From NCBI GenBank assembly GCA_938003985.1, contig CALKWZ010000040.1, positions 1 to 64,000 of the forward strand: a stretch of 64,000 nt of DNA, in the 5' to 3' direction. The translations under genes were made by a program, and so were the position numbers. Source of the stretch: an uncultured Verrucomicrobiota bacterium. Lineage in GTDB: Bacteria; Verrucomicrobiota; Kiritimatiellia; CAIQIC01; Lenti-01. Within the stretch, counting starts at the first letter, position 1. Every line of letters begins with the position of its first letter. The notes under the pieces are model-generated. The model saw only the letters and a program-made list of their open reading frames with translations, did no database searches and was not told the origin of the DNA. Shown here in pieces: positions 25,233 to 34,422 of the stretch.

Positions 25233-26132
25233 CTATAGAATCTTGACTCCCTTGGGCGGGGTGCCGATGGTGATCTCGTAATCCGAGTAGGCGCGAGGCG
25301 GTTTTGTTTCATCCTTGCGCTTGATGGTCACGAGGTCGAACAGCGACTGGGCAGAAGCTTGACCCAATGCATTATCGTGCTCGAAAATGACGAGCTTGCG
25401 GGTGGTCATCAGGCCGCGCGCGGCTGACCTGTCGTGTTCGAACATGTTGTTCAATGCCGCCCACAGGAGATCCAAGTCCTCCTTGGAGAAACCGGTTTGG
25501 GCAGCCAGATGCGCCGAAACGAAGCCGTGAGCAACATACAGGCCATAGGGTATCGTGTTCTTGCGACCCATGGTGCGATTGTCGCCACCTTGTTTTTCCG
25601 CCTCGGCTTCCGTGGTAACGGCCATGCGGGTGATGGAATGTTCCAGCGTAACGACAGGATCGACCGACCGGGCAAAGGTCATTTGGACAGGACCACGAAC
25701 TTGGCCGGCGTTGGCGCCAACGGCAAGGACAGCGCCAAATGTCCGAATGTCGAAGTACTTGCCACACATTTGACTGCGCGCCTTATCGATTTCGGAGCCT
25801 TGACCTTGGCCGTCTTTATTGCGTTTTTTCCCGTCTTTCGCATCTGCGGGTGGCTTGGATAAATCAACCCCTAGTTCGGCATATGCGCTTTCAATCGCGC
25901 GATTTAGAACGGCCTTCTCCTTGACGAAGATGTCGAAACCGGGCTTGTCGGCTTGCGTAATTTGAACGAAGTTTCGCACCTTTCGCTTGAGGCAGACGTC
26001 GGTTACCAAGCCGCAGCCGGTTTCGGCGTCGATGCGCGGCATGTTGCCGGCATCGGGATCACCATTGGGATTGCCGTCTTGGGTGTCAAAGATCAAGAGG
26101 AAGTCGTAACGGGTTTTGATTGGCGTGCTCAT
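25233..26132 (-). CDS. cas7c: CRISPR-associated backbone protein Cas7 (Csd2), type I-C
   Basis: A 299-residue Cas7/Csd2 starting with FLLIFDTQDGNPNGDPDAGNMPR, a strongly conserved N-terminus of the family. The internal MGRKNTIPYGLYVAHGFVSAHLA and the C-terminal DYEITIG segments also fit. It forms the helical crRNA backbone of the I-C effector. It follows cas8c after 27 bases, and base composition is visibly more AT-rich than in the housekeeping flanks. Confidence 0.95.
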   Translation of the reverse strand: MSTPIKTRYDFLLIFDTQDGNPNGDPDAGNMPRIDAETGCGLVTDVCLKRKVRNFVQITQADKPGFDIFVKEKAVLNRAIESAYAELGVDLSKPPADAKDGKKRNKDGQGQGSEIDKARSQMCGKYFDIRTFGAVLAVGANAGQVRGPVQMTFARSVDPVVTLEHSITRMAVTTEAEAEKQGGDNRTMGRKNTIPYGLYVAHGFVSAHLAAQTGFSKEDLDLLWAALNNMFEHDRSAARGLMTTRKLVIFEHDNALGQASAQSLFDLVTIKRKDETKPPRAYSDYEITIGTPPKGVKIL

Positions 26133-26159
26133 GGTGGGTTTCCTATTGGGTTAATCCTG

Positions 26160-26504
26160 TTATTCTTTCTTGTATTGTCTCTGGTGGTAATAGCCGACGG
26201 CGAAACGGCCCTGATCATCTAGGGAAAGATGGGCCGGGAAATCTTGGATGCCATCAACGATTTCGGCGATAAGGCGTTCAAGGTTCACTCGCCATCCGAT
26301 GTTTTCCAGTTTGGACAGATGATGATTCTTTAAAGTCATCAATCGACCGAAGACCGTCACGGGGGCGCTGGATGCGGCCGCATAGTATCGGTCGCGTATG
26401 GTGGCATTGATGCCGGGATTGGCCGCTTCCTGGATTCTCTCCAGGACGGCGAACAAACGGCCCAATCGATAGCCGATGTTCATATTGTTTGGGTCCAGAC
26501 TCAC
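26160..26504 (-). CDS. cas11c: Predicted Cas11c small subunit from an internal start within cas8c
   Basis: Within the cas8c frame, AGGAGG stands 8 bases before a GTG codon at 26504, an ideal Shine-Dalgarno in mid-gene. Translation from there would give 114 residues (VSLDPNNMNIGYRLGRLF onwards), close to the size of internally translated Cas11 proteins known for type I-B, I-C and I-D systems. A second candidate, ATG at 26672 preceded by GGAAGG, would give 170 residues and is less typical. This is inferred from sequence only. Confidence 0.65.
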   Translation of the reverse strand: MSLDPNNMNIGYRLGRLFAVLERIQEAANPGINATIRDRYYAAASSAPVTVFGRLMTLKNHHLSKLENIGWRVNLERLIAEIVDGIQDFPAHLSLDDQGRFAVGYYHQRQYKKE

Positions 26505-27863
26505 GGCGAGTTCCTCCTGTTGCGTTTTCTGTTTAAATCGACAGTTGCGGTTGATGCAGGCTTTGATGAGTGCCGCACGGATATGCGTGATTTCATGCTC
26601 CACCTTGATGCGCCGGACGACCGACTGCAAAAGAGTGGCAGGATAAGGTAGGCCTTCCAAAATGGCGCGCATGGTGTCGCCTTCCAGATTGGGGGGGATA
26701 TTTTCAGCTTTTCCGAGCGGAGCGGAGCAAACCAACAGACGGAAGATGGAGAACACGGGTTTGTCGAACGGTGTCCGAACGATCTCGAGGTCGCAGAAAT
26801 GCTGGCGAATCTGGTTCTGCATTTCGGATAGTGGGGCTGCGATCCAGAACCGTATGGCAACGCGAGCCGCATTGGGGGAAAGGCCGAGGACATAGAACTT
26901 ACCTGCATCTTCTTGGTTTTCCGATGGCGCGCCGGTTATTGGCGATTCGAGAAAGGCTTTGACCGCTTGGATGTTCCGGTCGGGATCGTCTTTTGGCGGC
27001 TCGTTGAAAAACAGAGAGAATTGCTCTTCAAAGCGCGTGTTCTTTTCCGACCAGAACACGGTAGAGGCGTCGCCGACCTGCATACGCTGAATTGAATCCT
27101 TGCCGAGAAGATGGTTCAAAGCGGTGGTATAGGCGAAAGCAGCTGTCTTACCGATGGGCGCGTTGGCGCCTTGCTCTTTCCCGTGTGACTCGAATGCACT
27201 TGCATTGTACGAGACGATGTTTGCCCCTACCGATTGGGCGCCCCAAATGCCTTTGATGGCCGGGTGAAGATTGGCCAATGCATCGGTTCCACCCGTAATC
27301 AGGCAGCGGATGTCTTTTGCGGCATTGGCATTGGAGCGATCCACCGCGGCTTTTACGGAGGGTCGGTTGCAAATGAGCGAGGAATCTCCTTGAAGCCGGA
27401 AAGTGATGTTTCCGCCACTAGCTAAAACGCATTTCCATGTGTCTTCGAATTTTTCCAGAGTGGTGGACGGATCGTTATGGTTGAGAAATGCGGATACGGC
27501 AGCGATGCCCTCGTCCCGGTCGAGATGAAGGTTTAAAATAGCCTTTTTGAATTCCGCAAATTGCTCGGCGACCCGCTGCGGCTTTCCCTTAATGACGACG
27601 CCAAGCGCATACTCGGGATTGTCCCAAAGCAAGTTGCTTGCGATGGCATTTGCCCTTTTGACGGCCTGGGGCACGAGAAATGCTTTGGATCGTTTTTTTC
27701 TGTCGACGATTTCCTCTGTGTCCTCAAACAGTACGGGGTGCCCCTTTTTGTCTAAGGTGATCACGAATCGGATTTCTTTCTTTTCCCATCCAGGCGGGGC
27801 GATGCCGGAATCGGGATCGGCTGCTTTGCGGTCGTAGTAATCCTTGAGGGCTTGGAGAATCAT
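26160..27863 (-). CDS. cas8c: CRISPR-associated large subunit Cas8c (Csd1)
   Basis: A 567-residue Csd1 protein that begins MILQALKDYYDRKAADPDSG, as is usual in the family. It recognises the PAM and recruits Cas3. The C-terminal 115 residues, containing NATIRDRYYAAASSAPVTVF, correspond to the small subunit Cas11c made from an internal start in this gene family. Its start overlaps cas5c by 4 bases (ATGA). This gene is visibly more AT-rich than its neighbours outside the locus. Confidence 0.95.
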   Translation of the reverse strand: MILQALKDYYDRKAADPDSGIAPPGWEKKEIRFVITLDKKGHPVLFEDTEEIVDRKKRSKAFLVPQAVKRANAIASNLLWDNPEYALGVVIKGKPQRVAEQFAEFKKAILNLHLDRDEGIAAVSAFLNHNDPSTTLEKFEDTWKCVLASGGNITFRLQGDSSLICNRPSVKAAVDRSNANAAKDIRCLITGGTDALANLHPAIKGIWGAQSVGANIVSYNASAFESHGKEQGANAPIGKTAAFAYTTALNHLLGKDSIQRMQVGDASTVFWSEKNTRFEEQFSLFFNEPPKDDPDRNIQAVKAFLESPITGAPSENQEDAGKFYVLGLSPNAARVAIRFWIAAPLSEMQNQIRQHFCDLEIVRTPFDKPVFSIFRLLVCSAPLGKAENIPPNLEGDTMRAILEGLPYPATLLQSVVRRIKVEHEITHIRAALIKACINRNCRFKQKTQQEELAVSLDPNNMNIGYRLGRLFAVLERIQEAANPGINATIRDRYYAAASSAPVTVFGRLMTLKNHHLSKLENIGWRVNLERLIAEIVDGIQDFPAHLSLDDQGRFAVGYYHQRQYKKE

Positions 27864-28576
27864 TTGCGCACCTCTTCGCTTTCGGGGTGGGGGACGGGAA
27901 TCACGCCGTGTTTCATTATCGGGCGGAAAAACATGGGTTTGACGTTGGCGGGATCGGAGAAATCCAGGTCGTACAGCATCCAGCCCAGATCATCGTCCTT
28001 GGAAATGGGGGCGGCGGGCTCCTCGGCCGGATCGACGAGGCGCACATCAGCGGCAAACTCCCTGCAACCGAGATAGGGTTGATGGAAATGCTGGCCTTTG
28101 CGCGCCCGGCGCTCGAACATGGCGGCATATTTGGCTTCGGTTTCGTCGGGCCGGACATCCGGCTTTTGTAGTTCGGCGACCTCGGCGGAGTCCGCCAGCC
28201 ATTCGGGGACGGGATTCGAAGTCGCGCCGCGTTTTTCAGGCGGAATGAAGACGAACTCTCCGTGCAGCCGATAGCGGACGTCGCGGAGAATGAGGCCGGC
28301 GCGCTGCTGGCGGGCGTCTTCGATGAAAATGCCGTGGCTTTTCGGGGAGGCGACGGATGCCACCTCGTTGCGGCGAACGTTGGTCCAACGGATGGGGTTG
28401 AGCACTTCGATTTTCGTGATTCGCCAGCGGATGGCCGGTTTCCAAAGGATGGCATCGAAAATGGCGCGGGCGGCGGACGGGGTGATGACGTCGTAGCTGA
28501 CCCGTTCGACCTTCATTTCGGGCCGGGTGAAGCAGGCAAAATCGCCTTTCACTTCCAAACAGAATCCTTTGCTCAT
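27860..28576 (-). CDS. cas5c: CRISPR-associated Cas5c (crRNA-processing endoribonuclease)
   Basis: A 238-residue Cas5d/c protein with FCLEVKGDFACFTRPEMKVERVSYDVITPSAAR at the start, then WRITKIEVLNPIRWTNVRRNEV. In type I-C systems, which lack Cas6, this protein cleaves the repeat RNA. No cas6 is present in the locus, as expected. A clear AAGGAGA ribosome-binding site precedes it. It sits 17 bases after cas3. Confidence 0.95.
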   Translation of the reverse strand: MSKGFCLEVKGDFACFTRPEMKVERVSYDVITPSAARAIFDAILWKPAIRWRITKIEVLNPIRWTNVRRNEVASVASPKSHGIFIEDARQQRAGLILRDVRYRLHGEFVFIPPEKRGATSNPVPEWLADSAEVAELQKPDVRPDETEAKYAAMFERRARKGQHFHQPYLGCREFAADVRLVDPAEEPAAPISKDDDLGWMLYDLDFSDPANVKPMFFRPIMKHGVIPVPHPESEEVRK

Positions 28577-28593
28577 GGAAATCTCTCCTTATG

Positions 28594-30768
28594 CTAAATT
28601 ATGCTTTGGTACGACGTAAGAAGTCCTATGTCGTTGAAAATGTCCGCCCCGGTCGCCTCGGAATACATGCCGTTCCAGATAAACATGTCGGGGGCGAATT
28701 CTTCGATCAGCCCGTTGGATTTGAGATTCAAGAACTGGCCTATGGCGATCGACACGCTGAATCGCTGAAGTTTGCGCAGCAAGTGGCCATATGGGGCGTC
28801 GCTTCGGATTTGCTTTTTCAGGGCATCGATCAATCCATCGCTTTCGCCATACCGGACGAACATGGATTGCTGTGCTTCATCGACCATGTGGAATCGGGAT
28901 GCGGCGTCCCGGAACTGGATCTGGATGCAGCCGGCGTCCCGGACCAGCAATTCTTCATAGGGGAATTTCGCCTCGATGCGGGAGTAGAACTCTGAAAAAA
29001 AGCGAGGGAAGACTTCGACAGCCTCCATATCGAGGGAGTCGTGCAGGAGAATCCGGGCGGAATCCTCGGCTTTTCGCAATTGCCCCTTGGGCGCCGGCTT
29101 GGGCGGGATGAAGACGACGACCTTGCCGCCATCGGGAACGCGGCCTTCGCGGTTGCAGCGACCTGCGGATTGGGCGATGGAGTCCAGTCCGGCCAAGGCG
29201 CGATAGACCACGGGGAAATCGATGTCCACGCCCGCTTCGACAAGCTGGGTGCTGATGACCCGGATGGGCTCGCGGTTTTCCAGCTTTCGTTTAATAAAGT
29301 CGATGATCTTGGAGCGGTGGGCGCCGCACATGCTGGCGGAAAGGTGGATCGTATCCGCGGGCATTATGCCGAACAATTCCAGGCAATTGCGCCGGGTGTT
29401 GACCACGCATAGAACTTGAGGGTGTTGAATCAATTCCGCAGCGATTTCGTCCCAAGTGCGGGACTTGTTTTCCCGGACATCAGGCAACGTGTAGCGGACG
29501 CGGCGGAGGCGTCGCGACAAGTCGGCGCCGGGGGGGATGATTTCGGCGATCGTGCCCAGATTCGGAAGAACGGGCTGGGTGGCGGTGCTTAGGACCATGG
29601 TGACGCCATAATGGGCGACCAGTTGGCGCATCACGTCGGTGCAGGGAACCAGCAGTTCGGGCGGCAACAGTTGCGCTTCGTCCAGAATCACGACAGAATC
29701 GACGACGTTGTGGAGCTTGCGGGAACGGCTGGAACGTGCGGCGAGCAAGGATTCAAAGAATTGGACGCTGGTGGTGACGATGACGGGGGCGTCCCAATTC
29801 TCCGATGCCAGCCGGGCTACTTTGGTTTGGGAGTCGGGATCCAGATTGGAATGGTGCTCGACAACGTTGCCGTCTCCAAAATGCTTCCGCAGAGTGTCGG
29901 CGGTCTGCTCGATAATGGACATGTAGGGAATCACATAGATGATGCGGCGCTTGCCGTGAAGCCGCGCATGGCGCAAGGCGAACGCGGTGCCCGAAAGCGT
30001 CTTGCCGCCGCCCGTCGGCACGGTCAGGGAAAAGAAGCCCGGGGGGTGTCGTGCGGCCTCTTCACAGAACCGGCGTATTTCGGCCCGAATGGCATTCACA
30101 TCCGTTTTTGGGGCTTTAAACTGTTTTTCATCCAGCAGCCGGAAAAACCGGGATTCCAATGCGGTCAACGGTTCGAAATCCGAACGAGCGGCGAATATTT
30201 CCGGCGACATGAATTGTTCGGTGTCGAGGAAGTCGGCGTCCACCAAGCAGGAATAGAGCATCCGGATCCACAGGTGCATTTCCGCGAGCGCCATTTTGCG
30301 CGGAGGTGAAGGCGGCTGCGCGGGCAGGTCGAGCCGAGAAAGCCAATTTCTCATGGCATTTAGTTCGTCGCGCGCCGTTTCCAGGCGCTGGGTCAGCGCG
30401 CCATTGGGCTGAATCCCGCCGATCCAATCGGGCAGCCCCGCATGATGGCCGGCGACCTGATAGGCAAGAAGACGACCGGCGGGACCATATTTCTCAAGCG
30501 CCAAGGCGGCGCCAGCACCGGAATGGGTCGATGGTTGGCCGGACGAGTCATAATCCGAAGCGTCAAGACCATTGCTGCGACGAAGATAAGCCTGGAAGGC
30601 GTCGGTAGCCTTGCCAAGGTCGTGAAGAAGGCCGGCGAGGCGGGCCCATTCGGCGGAATGGAACGGGGCGGCGAATTCGGCGGCTCGAGCGGCGACGTTT
30701 TCGAGGTGTTGGCGCAGGGGTTGCCAGTTTTCCGTTGGCTGCCCCTTTTTGCTGTGCGCCCAACACAT
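28594..30768 (-). CDS. cas3: CRISPR-associated helicase-nuclease Cas3
   Basis: 724 residues from Met at 30768. It has an HD nuclease domain (HDLGK at about 49-53), Walker A TVPTGGGKT (about 250), DEAQ box VILDEAQLLPPELL, STATQP motif and QSAGRCNREGR motif VI. It degrades target DNA after recruitment by the I-C effector. A Met four codons upstream (30780) is possible, but it overlaps the predicted -10 box and MCWAHSKKGQPTENW aligns with the usual family N-terminus. It is the first gene of the cas operon, which runs cas3-cas5c-cas8c-cas7c-cas4-cas1-cas2. Confidence 0.93.
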   Translation of the reverse strand: MCWAHSKKGQPTENWQPLRQHLENVAARAAEFAAPFHSAEWARLAGLLHDLGKATDAFQAYLRRSNGLDASDYDSSGQPSTHSGAGAALALEKYGPAGRLLAYQVAGHHAGLPDWIGGIQPNGALTQRLETARDELNAMRNWLSRLDLPAQPPSPPRKMALAEMHLWIRMLYSCLVDADFLDTEQFMSPEIFAARSDFEPLTALESRFFRLLDEKQFKAPKTDVNAIRAEIRRFCEEAARHPPGFFSLTVPTGGGKTLSGTAFALRHARLHGKRRIIYVIPYMSIIEQTADTLRKHFGDGNVVEHHSNLDPDSQTKVARLASENWDAPVIVTTSVQFFESLLAARSSRSRKLHNVVDSVVILDEAQLLPPELLVPCTDVMRQLVAHYGVTMVLSTATQPVLPNLGTIAEIIPPGADLSRRLRRVRYTLPDVRENKSRTWDEIAAELIQHPQVLCVVNTRRNCLELFGIMPADTIHLSASMCGAHRSKIIDFIKRKLENREPIRVISTQLVEAGVDIDFPVVYRALAGLDSIAQSAGRCNREGRVPDGGKVVVFIPPKPAPKGQLRKAEDSARILLHDSLDMEAVEVFPRFFSEFYSRIEAKFPYEELLVRDAGCIQIQFRDAASRFHMVDEAQQSMFVRYGESDGLIDALKKQIRSDAPYGHLLRKLQRFSVSIAIGQFLNLKSNGLIEEFAPDMFIWNGMYSEATGADIFNDIGLLTSYQSII

Positions 30769-30778
30769 AGCAAAAGTC

Positions 30779-30807
30779 ATTTAACAAGCTGAATATCGTG
30801 AAGTCAA
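30779..30807 (-). promoter_or_regulatory. Putative cas operon promoter with very short leader
   Basis: On the minus strand, TTGACT (30807-30802) and TTAAAT (30784-30779) are 17 bases apart. Transcription would start about 7 bases on, some 4 bases before the cas3 Met at 30768, giving a leaderless or nearly leaderless message. No Shine-Dalgarno is visible. Confidence 0.5.
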
Positions 30808-30825
30808 GGTTCGACGGTATACCTG

Positions 30826-30991
30826 TCCGCAAAGTTTTTGCCGCTCCGCTCGCGGGGCCTCGCTCGCTCGCCGCGCCAAGCGCGGCGCGATAGACTTCGC
30901 GTTCACCCTGCGCCTGTCGGCTTGGGCTCGGCACTCAGCTATGTCCGTTCCAATTAAAAATCCGGCCAACCGTTTACGTTCCACGCAAAAC
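30826..30991. repeat. Long form of the dispersed palindromic repeat (copy E)
   Basis: It begins GCAAAGTTTTTGCCGCT and contains CTTGGGCTCGGCACTCAGCT (30921-30940), identical to 39665-39684 and, inverted, 19 of 20 at 54042-54061. It ends near a degenerate palindrome TTTACGTTCCACGCAAAA (30973-30990). It fills most of the cas3/cyclophilin divergent gap and has no ORF. Confidence 0.75.
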
Positions 30992-31061
30992 CGGCCGGAA
31001 TTGGCCATTGAGGACGGCGGGCGGGGGTGGTAGGATGGCCCCATTCGGAGGAAATGCGCGC

Positions 31062-31718
31062 ATGAAATGGACGTGGCTCGGGTTGACGGTGGCGCTGGCG
31101 GGCGGTTCGCTCGCGTGGGCGCAGGAGACTTTGGACGCGCCCCCCGTGCCGGGGGACGCAGCAACGACGGTCGCGGCGGCGGCAGAACCGGCGCCCGCCC
31201 CTGAACAAGCAAAGGAAACGGACATGGTACTGATCAAGACGACCCTGGGCGACATCAAGGTGAAACTGGCGGCCGACAAGGCGCCGCTGACGGTCGCGAA
31301 CTTCCTGGCCTACGTGGACGCCAAGCACTACGACGGCACGATCTTCCACCGCGTGATCGACGGCTTCATGATCCAGGGCGGCGGGTTCGACGCGAACATG
31401 CGCCAGAAACCCACGCAGGCCCCCATCAAGAACGAGGCCGCCAACGGCCTGCGCAACCGGCGCGGCACGCTGGCCATGGCCCGCACGATGGTCGTGGACA
31501 GCGCCACGAGCCAGTTCTTCATCAACGTGAAGGACAACGGCTTCCTCGATTTCCGTTCGCCCGATCCGCAGGGCTTCGGCTACTGCGTCTTCGGCGAGGT
31601 CGTCGAAGGCCTGGACGTGGTGGACCAGATCAAGGGCGTCCGCACGGGCGTCAAGGCCGGCATGTCCGACGTGCCGCTGGAGACGGTGGCGATCGTTTCG
31701 GTGACGCGGGTGCAGTAG
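31062..31718 (+). CDS. Periplasmic cyclophilin-type peptidyl-prolyl isomerase
   Basis: A 218-residue protein. An N-terminal signal peptide (MKWTWLGLTVALAGG, cleaved near AWAQ) and an Ala/Pro-rich linker lead into a cyclophilin domain with NFLAYVDAKHYDGTIFHRVIDGFMIQGG and ATSQFFINVKDN. It catalyses cis/trans proline isomerisation in the envelope. GGAGG lies before the ATG at 31062; the longer reading upstream was not used because the signal peptide starts here. It precedes the polyphosphate cluster by 61 bases but has no evident link with it. Confidence 0.9.
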   Translation: MKWTWLGLTVALAGGSLAWAQETLDAPPVPGDAATTVAAAAEPAPAPEQAKETDMVLIKTTLGDIKVKLAADKAPLTVANFLAYVDAKHYDGTIFHRVIDGFMIQGGGFDANMRQKPTQAPIKNEAANGLRNRRGTLAMARTMVVDSATSQFFINVKDNGFLDFRSPDPQGFGYCVFGEVVEGLDVVDQIKGVRTGVKAGMSDVPLETVAIVSVTRVQ

Positions 31719-31779
31719 CGGTCGGGGGCGGCGGGACGGCGCGGGCCGTCCCGGCCGGCTTCCGGCGGAAAGGGGCGGC

Positions 31780-32781
31780 ATGGCCAAAGGCGCGAACAAG
31801 GTCTGGGTGGGGTTCGATCTGGGCGGCACGAAGATGATGGCGACCGTCTACGGCGCCGGCTTCAAGGCGCTGGCCTCGGCGAAGGCGAAGACGCCGGTCA
31901 ACGAAGGCCCCAAGGCGGTGCTGGCGCGGATCCGCGAGACGATCCGCGAAGCGCTGAAAGAGGCCCAGGTGGCGCCGCGCGCGCTGGCGGGCATCGGCGT
32001 GGGCTGCCCCGGCGTGCTGGATCTCGATGCCGGGATCATCCTGGAAGCGCCGAACCTGGGGTGGAAGCGCGTGCCGCTGCGCAAGCTGCTGGCGGGCTGG
32101 TTCCGCTGCCGCGTGACGCTGGCGAACGACGTGGACGCGGGGACCTACGGCGAATACCGTTTCGGCGCGGGCCGGGGCGCGCGCACGCTGCTGGGCGTGT
32201 TTCCCGGCACGGGCATCGGCGGCGGGTGCGTGTACGCCGGCCAATTGCTGCGGGGCAAGACGGGCTCGGCGATGGAAATCGGCCATCTGCCCATCCGCGA
32301 ACACGGCCGGCTGTGCGGCTGCGGGCGGCGCGGCTGCCTCGAGGCGCTGGCGGGCCGGCTGGCGATTTCGGCGGAAGTGGCCCAGGCCGCGTTCCGCGGC
32401 GAAGCGCCCTATCTGGCGGCCAACGGCGGCTCGGATCTCAAGAAACTCAAGAGCGGCCTGCTGGCCAAGGCCATCAAGGCCGGCGACGCGGCGGTCGAGC
32501 GGATCGTCCGCGACGCGATGCACCTGCTGGGCCGCGCGATCGGCGGCACGGTGAATCTGCTGGCGCCGGACGTCGTCGTGCTCGGCGGCGGCCTCGTCGA
32601 GGCGCTGCCGCGCCTGGCGCTGGAAGAAGTGAAGGCCGGCCTCCGGGATACCGCCATGGCGTCGTTCCTGCCCGGGCTGCGGGTGGTGGAGGCGGAACTC
32701 GGCGACGACGCCACCACGCTGGGCGCCGCCGCGCTGGCGGCGGAAGCCGCGGCGCCGGCCAAACGAGGCCGCCGCGCATGA
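31780..32781 (+). CDS. ROK-family sugar kinase, possibly polyphosphate glucokinase
   Basis: A 333-residue ROK kinase. It has the N-terminal phosphate motif GFDLGGTKMMATVY, the EIGHLPIREHGRLCGCGRRGCLEALAG segment with the ROK zinc-type motif (CxCGxxGCxE), and LGVFPGTGIGGGCV. ROK proteins phosphorylate hexoses, usually with ATP; some use polyphosphate. Its stop overlaps the ppx start by 4 bases (ATGA), and ppk and a CHAD gene follow, so use of polyphosphate as phosphoryl donor is a reasonable guess, not a demonstrated function. Confidence 0.85.
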   Translation: MAKGANKVWVGFDLGGTKMMATVYGAGFKALASAKAKTPVNEGPKAVLARIRETIREALKEAQVAPRALAGIGVGCPGVLDLDAGIILEAPNLGWKRVPLRKLLAGWFRCRVTLANDVDAGTYGEYRFGAGRGARTLLGVFPGTGIGGGCVYAGQLLRGKTGSAMEIGHLPIREHGRLCGCGRRGCLEALAGRLAISAEVAQAAFRGEAPYLAANGGSDLKKLKSGLLAKAIKAGDAAVERIVRDAMHLLGRAIGGTVNLLAPDVVVLGGGLVEALPRLALEEVKAGLRDTAMASFLPGLRVVEAELGDDATTLGAAALAAEAAAPAKRGRRA

Positions 32782-34409
32782 CCGACGCCGTCCAAGGGCC
32801 CGAACCGTCCGCGCCCGCCGCGGCACCGGCGCCCGCGCCGGAACGGCGCGTCGTGGCCGCGATCGACGTCGGTTCCTCCGCGCTGCGGCTGGACGTCGCC
32901 GAAGTCGGCGCGCAAGGCGACGTGAAGCTGCTGGAGAGCCTGCGGCAGGGCGTGCGCCTCGGCCGGGACGTCTTCACCAAGGGCCGCGTCGAGCAGGACA
33001 CCCTGCGCCGCTGCGTGGCGATTTTGAAGAACTACGGCCGCCTGCTGAAGGAGTACGGCGTGACGCGGCCGGACCAGTTGCGCGCGGTGGCCACCAGTTT
33101 CGCGCGCGAGGCGGCGAACCGCGACATGTTCGTGGACCGCGTGAGCACGGCGACGGGCATCGACCTGGTTGTGCTGGAGGAGTCCGAAGAGGCCCGCCTG
33201 ACCTATCTGGCCGTGCGCGACCTGCTGGAAGCCGCCGGGCTGCTGGCGGCGGGCAACGTCGCGGTGCTCGAGATCGGCAGCGGCCAGACGATCCTGCTCT
33301 ACATCCGCGGCGGGCGCGTCACGGTCGCGCAGTCGTTCCGCTCGGGCGCGCTGCGCACGCGCGAGCGGGTGGAATCCGGCGGGGCCACGGGGCCCCAGCT
33401 CAAGGGCGTGCTGAAGGCCTACGCGATGGAACTCGTGGAGCAGATCGTCCAGGCCATCCCGCGCGAGAAGATTTCCGCGCTGGTGGTGATGGGCGCGGGG
33501 GCGCGCTTCGCGGCGGAAGAGTCCGGCGCGCTGCCCGTGGCGCCCGGCTCCCGCGTGGCCGTCGCCGCGACGGCGCGCCTGGCGGAACTGGCGGACCAGG
33601 TCGCGGCCACGCCCGCCGTGGCCCTGGTGAAGGAACACAAGATGGCGTTCCAGGACGCGGAAACGGTGGCGCCGGCGCTGATGTCGGTGGCGCAGGCGGC
33701 CCGCGCGCTGAAGGTCAAGGAAGTCTATGTCGCGCAGGCGACGCTGCGCGACGGCCTGCTGCGGGACATGGCCATGCGCGACCACCGCTCCGCCGGTTTC
33801 GAGGAGCAGGTGCTCTATTCCGCCCAGACGCTGGCCGCGCGCTACGGCGCGGACGAGGCGCATGGCCGGAACGTGGAGGCCGCCGCCGCCGCGCTGTTCG
33901 ACGAGCTGCGGGAAGAACACCAGCTCGGCGGCCACGAGCGGCTGCTGCTGCGCGCCGCGGCGCTTTTGCACGACATCGGGATGTTCGTGAACTCCCGCGC
34001 GCACCACAAGCACGCGATGTACCTGCTGCTCAACAGCGATCTGTTCGGCCTGACGCGCCACGACATGCAGATCGTGGCGACCGTGGCGCGCTACCACCGC
34101 AAGGCGCTGCCGAGCCCCGCGCATCCGGAGTTCGTCTCGCTGCCGCAGGAAGACCGGATGACGGTCGTCAAGCTGGCGGCCATCCTGCGCGTGGCGGACG
34201 CGCTGGAGCGCACCCACCGCGAGACCCCGCGCGTCCTGGAATTCCGCCGCGAAGCCGACCGCTTCGTGATCCTGCTGCGGGACATGGAGGATCTGACGAT
34301 GGAGCGCCTCGCGCTCAAGGACAAGGGCAATCTGTTCGCCGACGTGTTCGGCCTGGTGCCGGAGCTGCGCGAACTGCGCACGGAGCTGCCGGGCGGCGCG
34401 GCGGGCTAG
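32778..34409 (+). CDS. ppx: Exopolyphosphatase/guanosine pentaphosphatase (Ppx/GppA) with HD domain
   Basis: 543 residues. The Ppx/GppA ASKHA fold starts AAIDVGSSALRLDVAEV and has VAVLEIGSGQTILLYIRGG and the ARLAELAD region. After about residue 370 an HD domain follows (LRAAALLHDIGMFVNSRAHHKHAMYLL). It releases phosphate from polyphosphate chain ends or hydrolyses pppGpp. A Pro/Ala-rich leader (about 8-28) is unusual. It overlaps ROK by 4 bases and is 13 bases from ppk. Confidence 0.9.
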   Translation: MTDAVQGPEPSAPAAAPAPAPERRVVAAIDVGSSALRLDVAEVGAQGDVKLLESLRQGVRLGRDVFTKGRVEQDTLRRCVAILKNYGRLLKEYGVTRPDQLRAVATSFAREAANRDMFVDRVSTATGIDLVVLEESEEARLTYLAVRDLLEAAGLLAAGNVAVLEIGSGQTILLYIRGGRVTVAQSFRSGALRTRERVESGGATGPQLKGVLKAYAMELVEQIVQAIPREKISALVVMGAGARFAAEESGALPVAPGSRVAVAATARLAELADQVAATPAVALVKEHKMAFQDAETVAPALMSVAQAARALKVKEVYVAQATLRDGLLRDMAMRDHRSAGFEEQVLYSAQTLAARYGADEAHGRNVEAAAAALFDELREEHQLGGHERLLLRAAALLHDIGMFVNSRAHHKHAMYLLLNSDLFGLTRHDMQIVATVARYHRKALPSPAHPEFVSLPQEDRMTVVKLAAILRVADALERTHRETPRVLEFRREADRFVILLRDMEDLTMERLALKDKGNLFADVFGLVPELRELRTELPGGAAG

Positions 34410-34422
34410 GGATTTCCGGACC

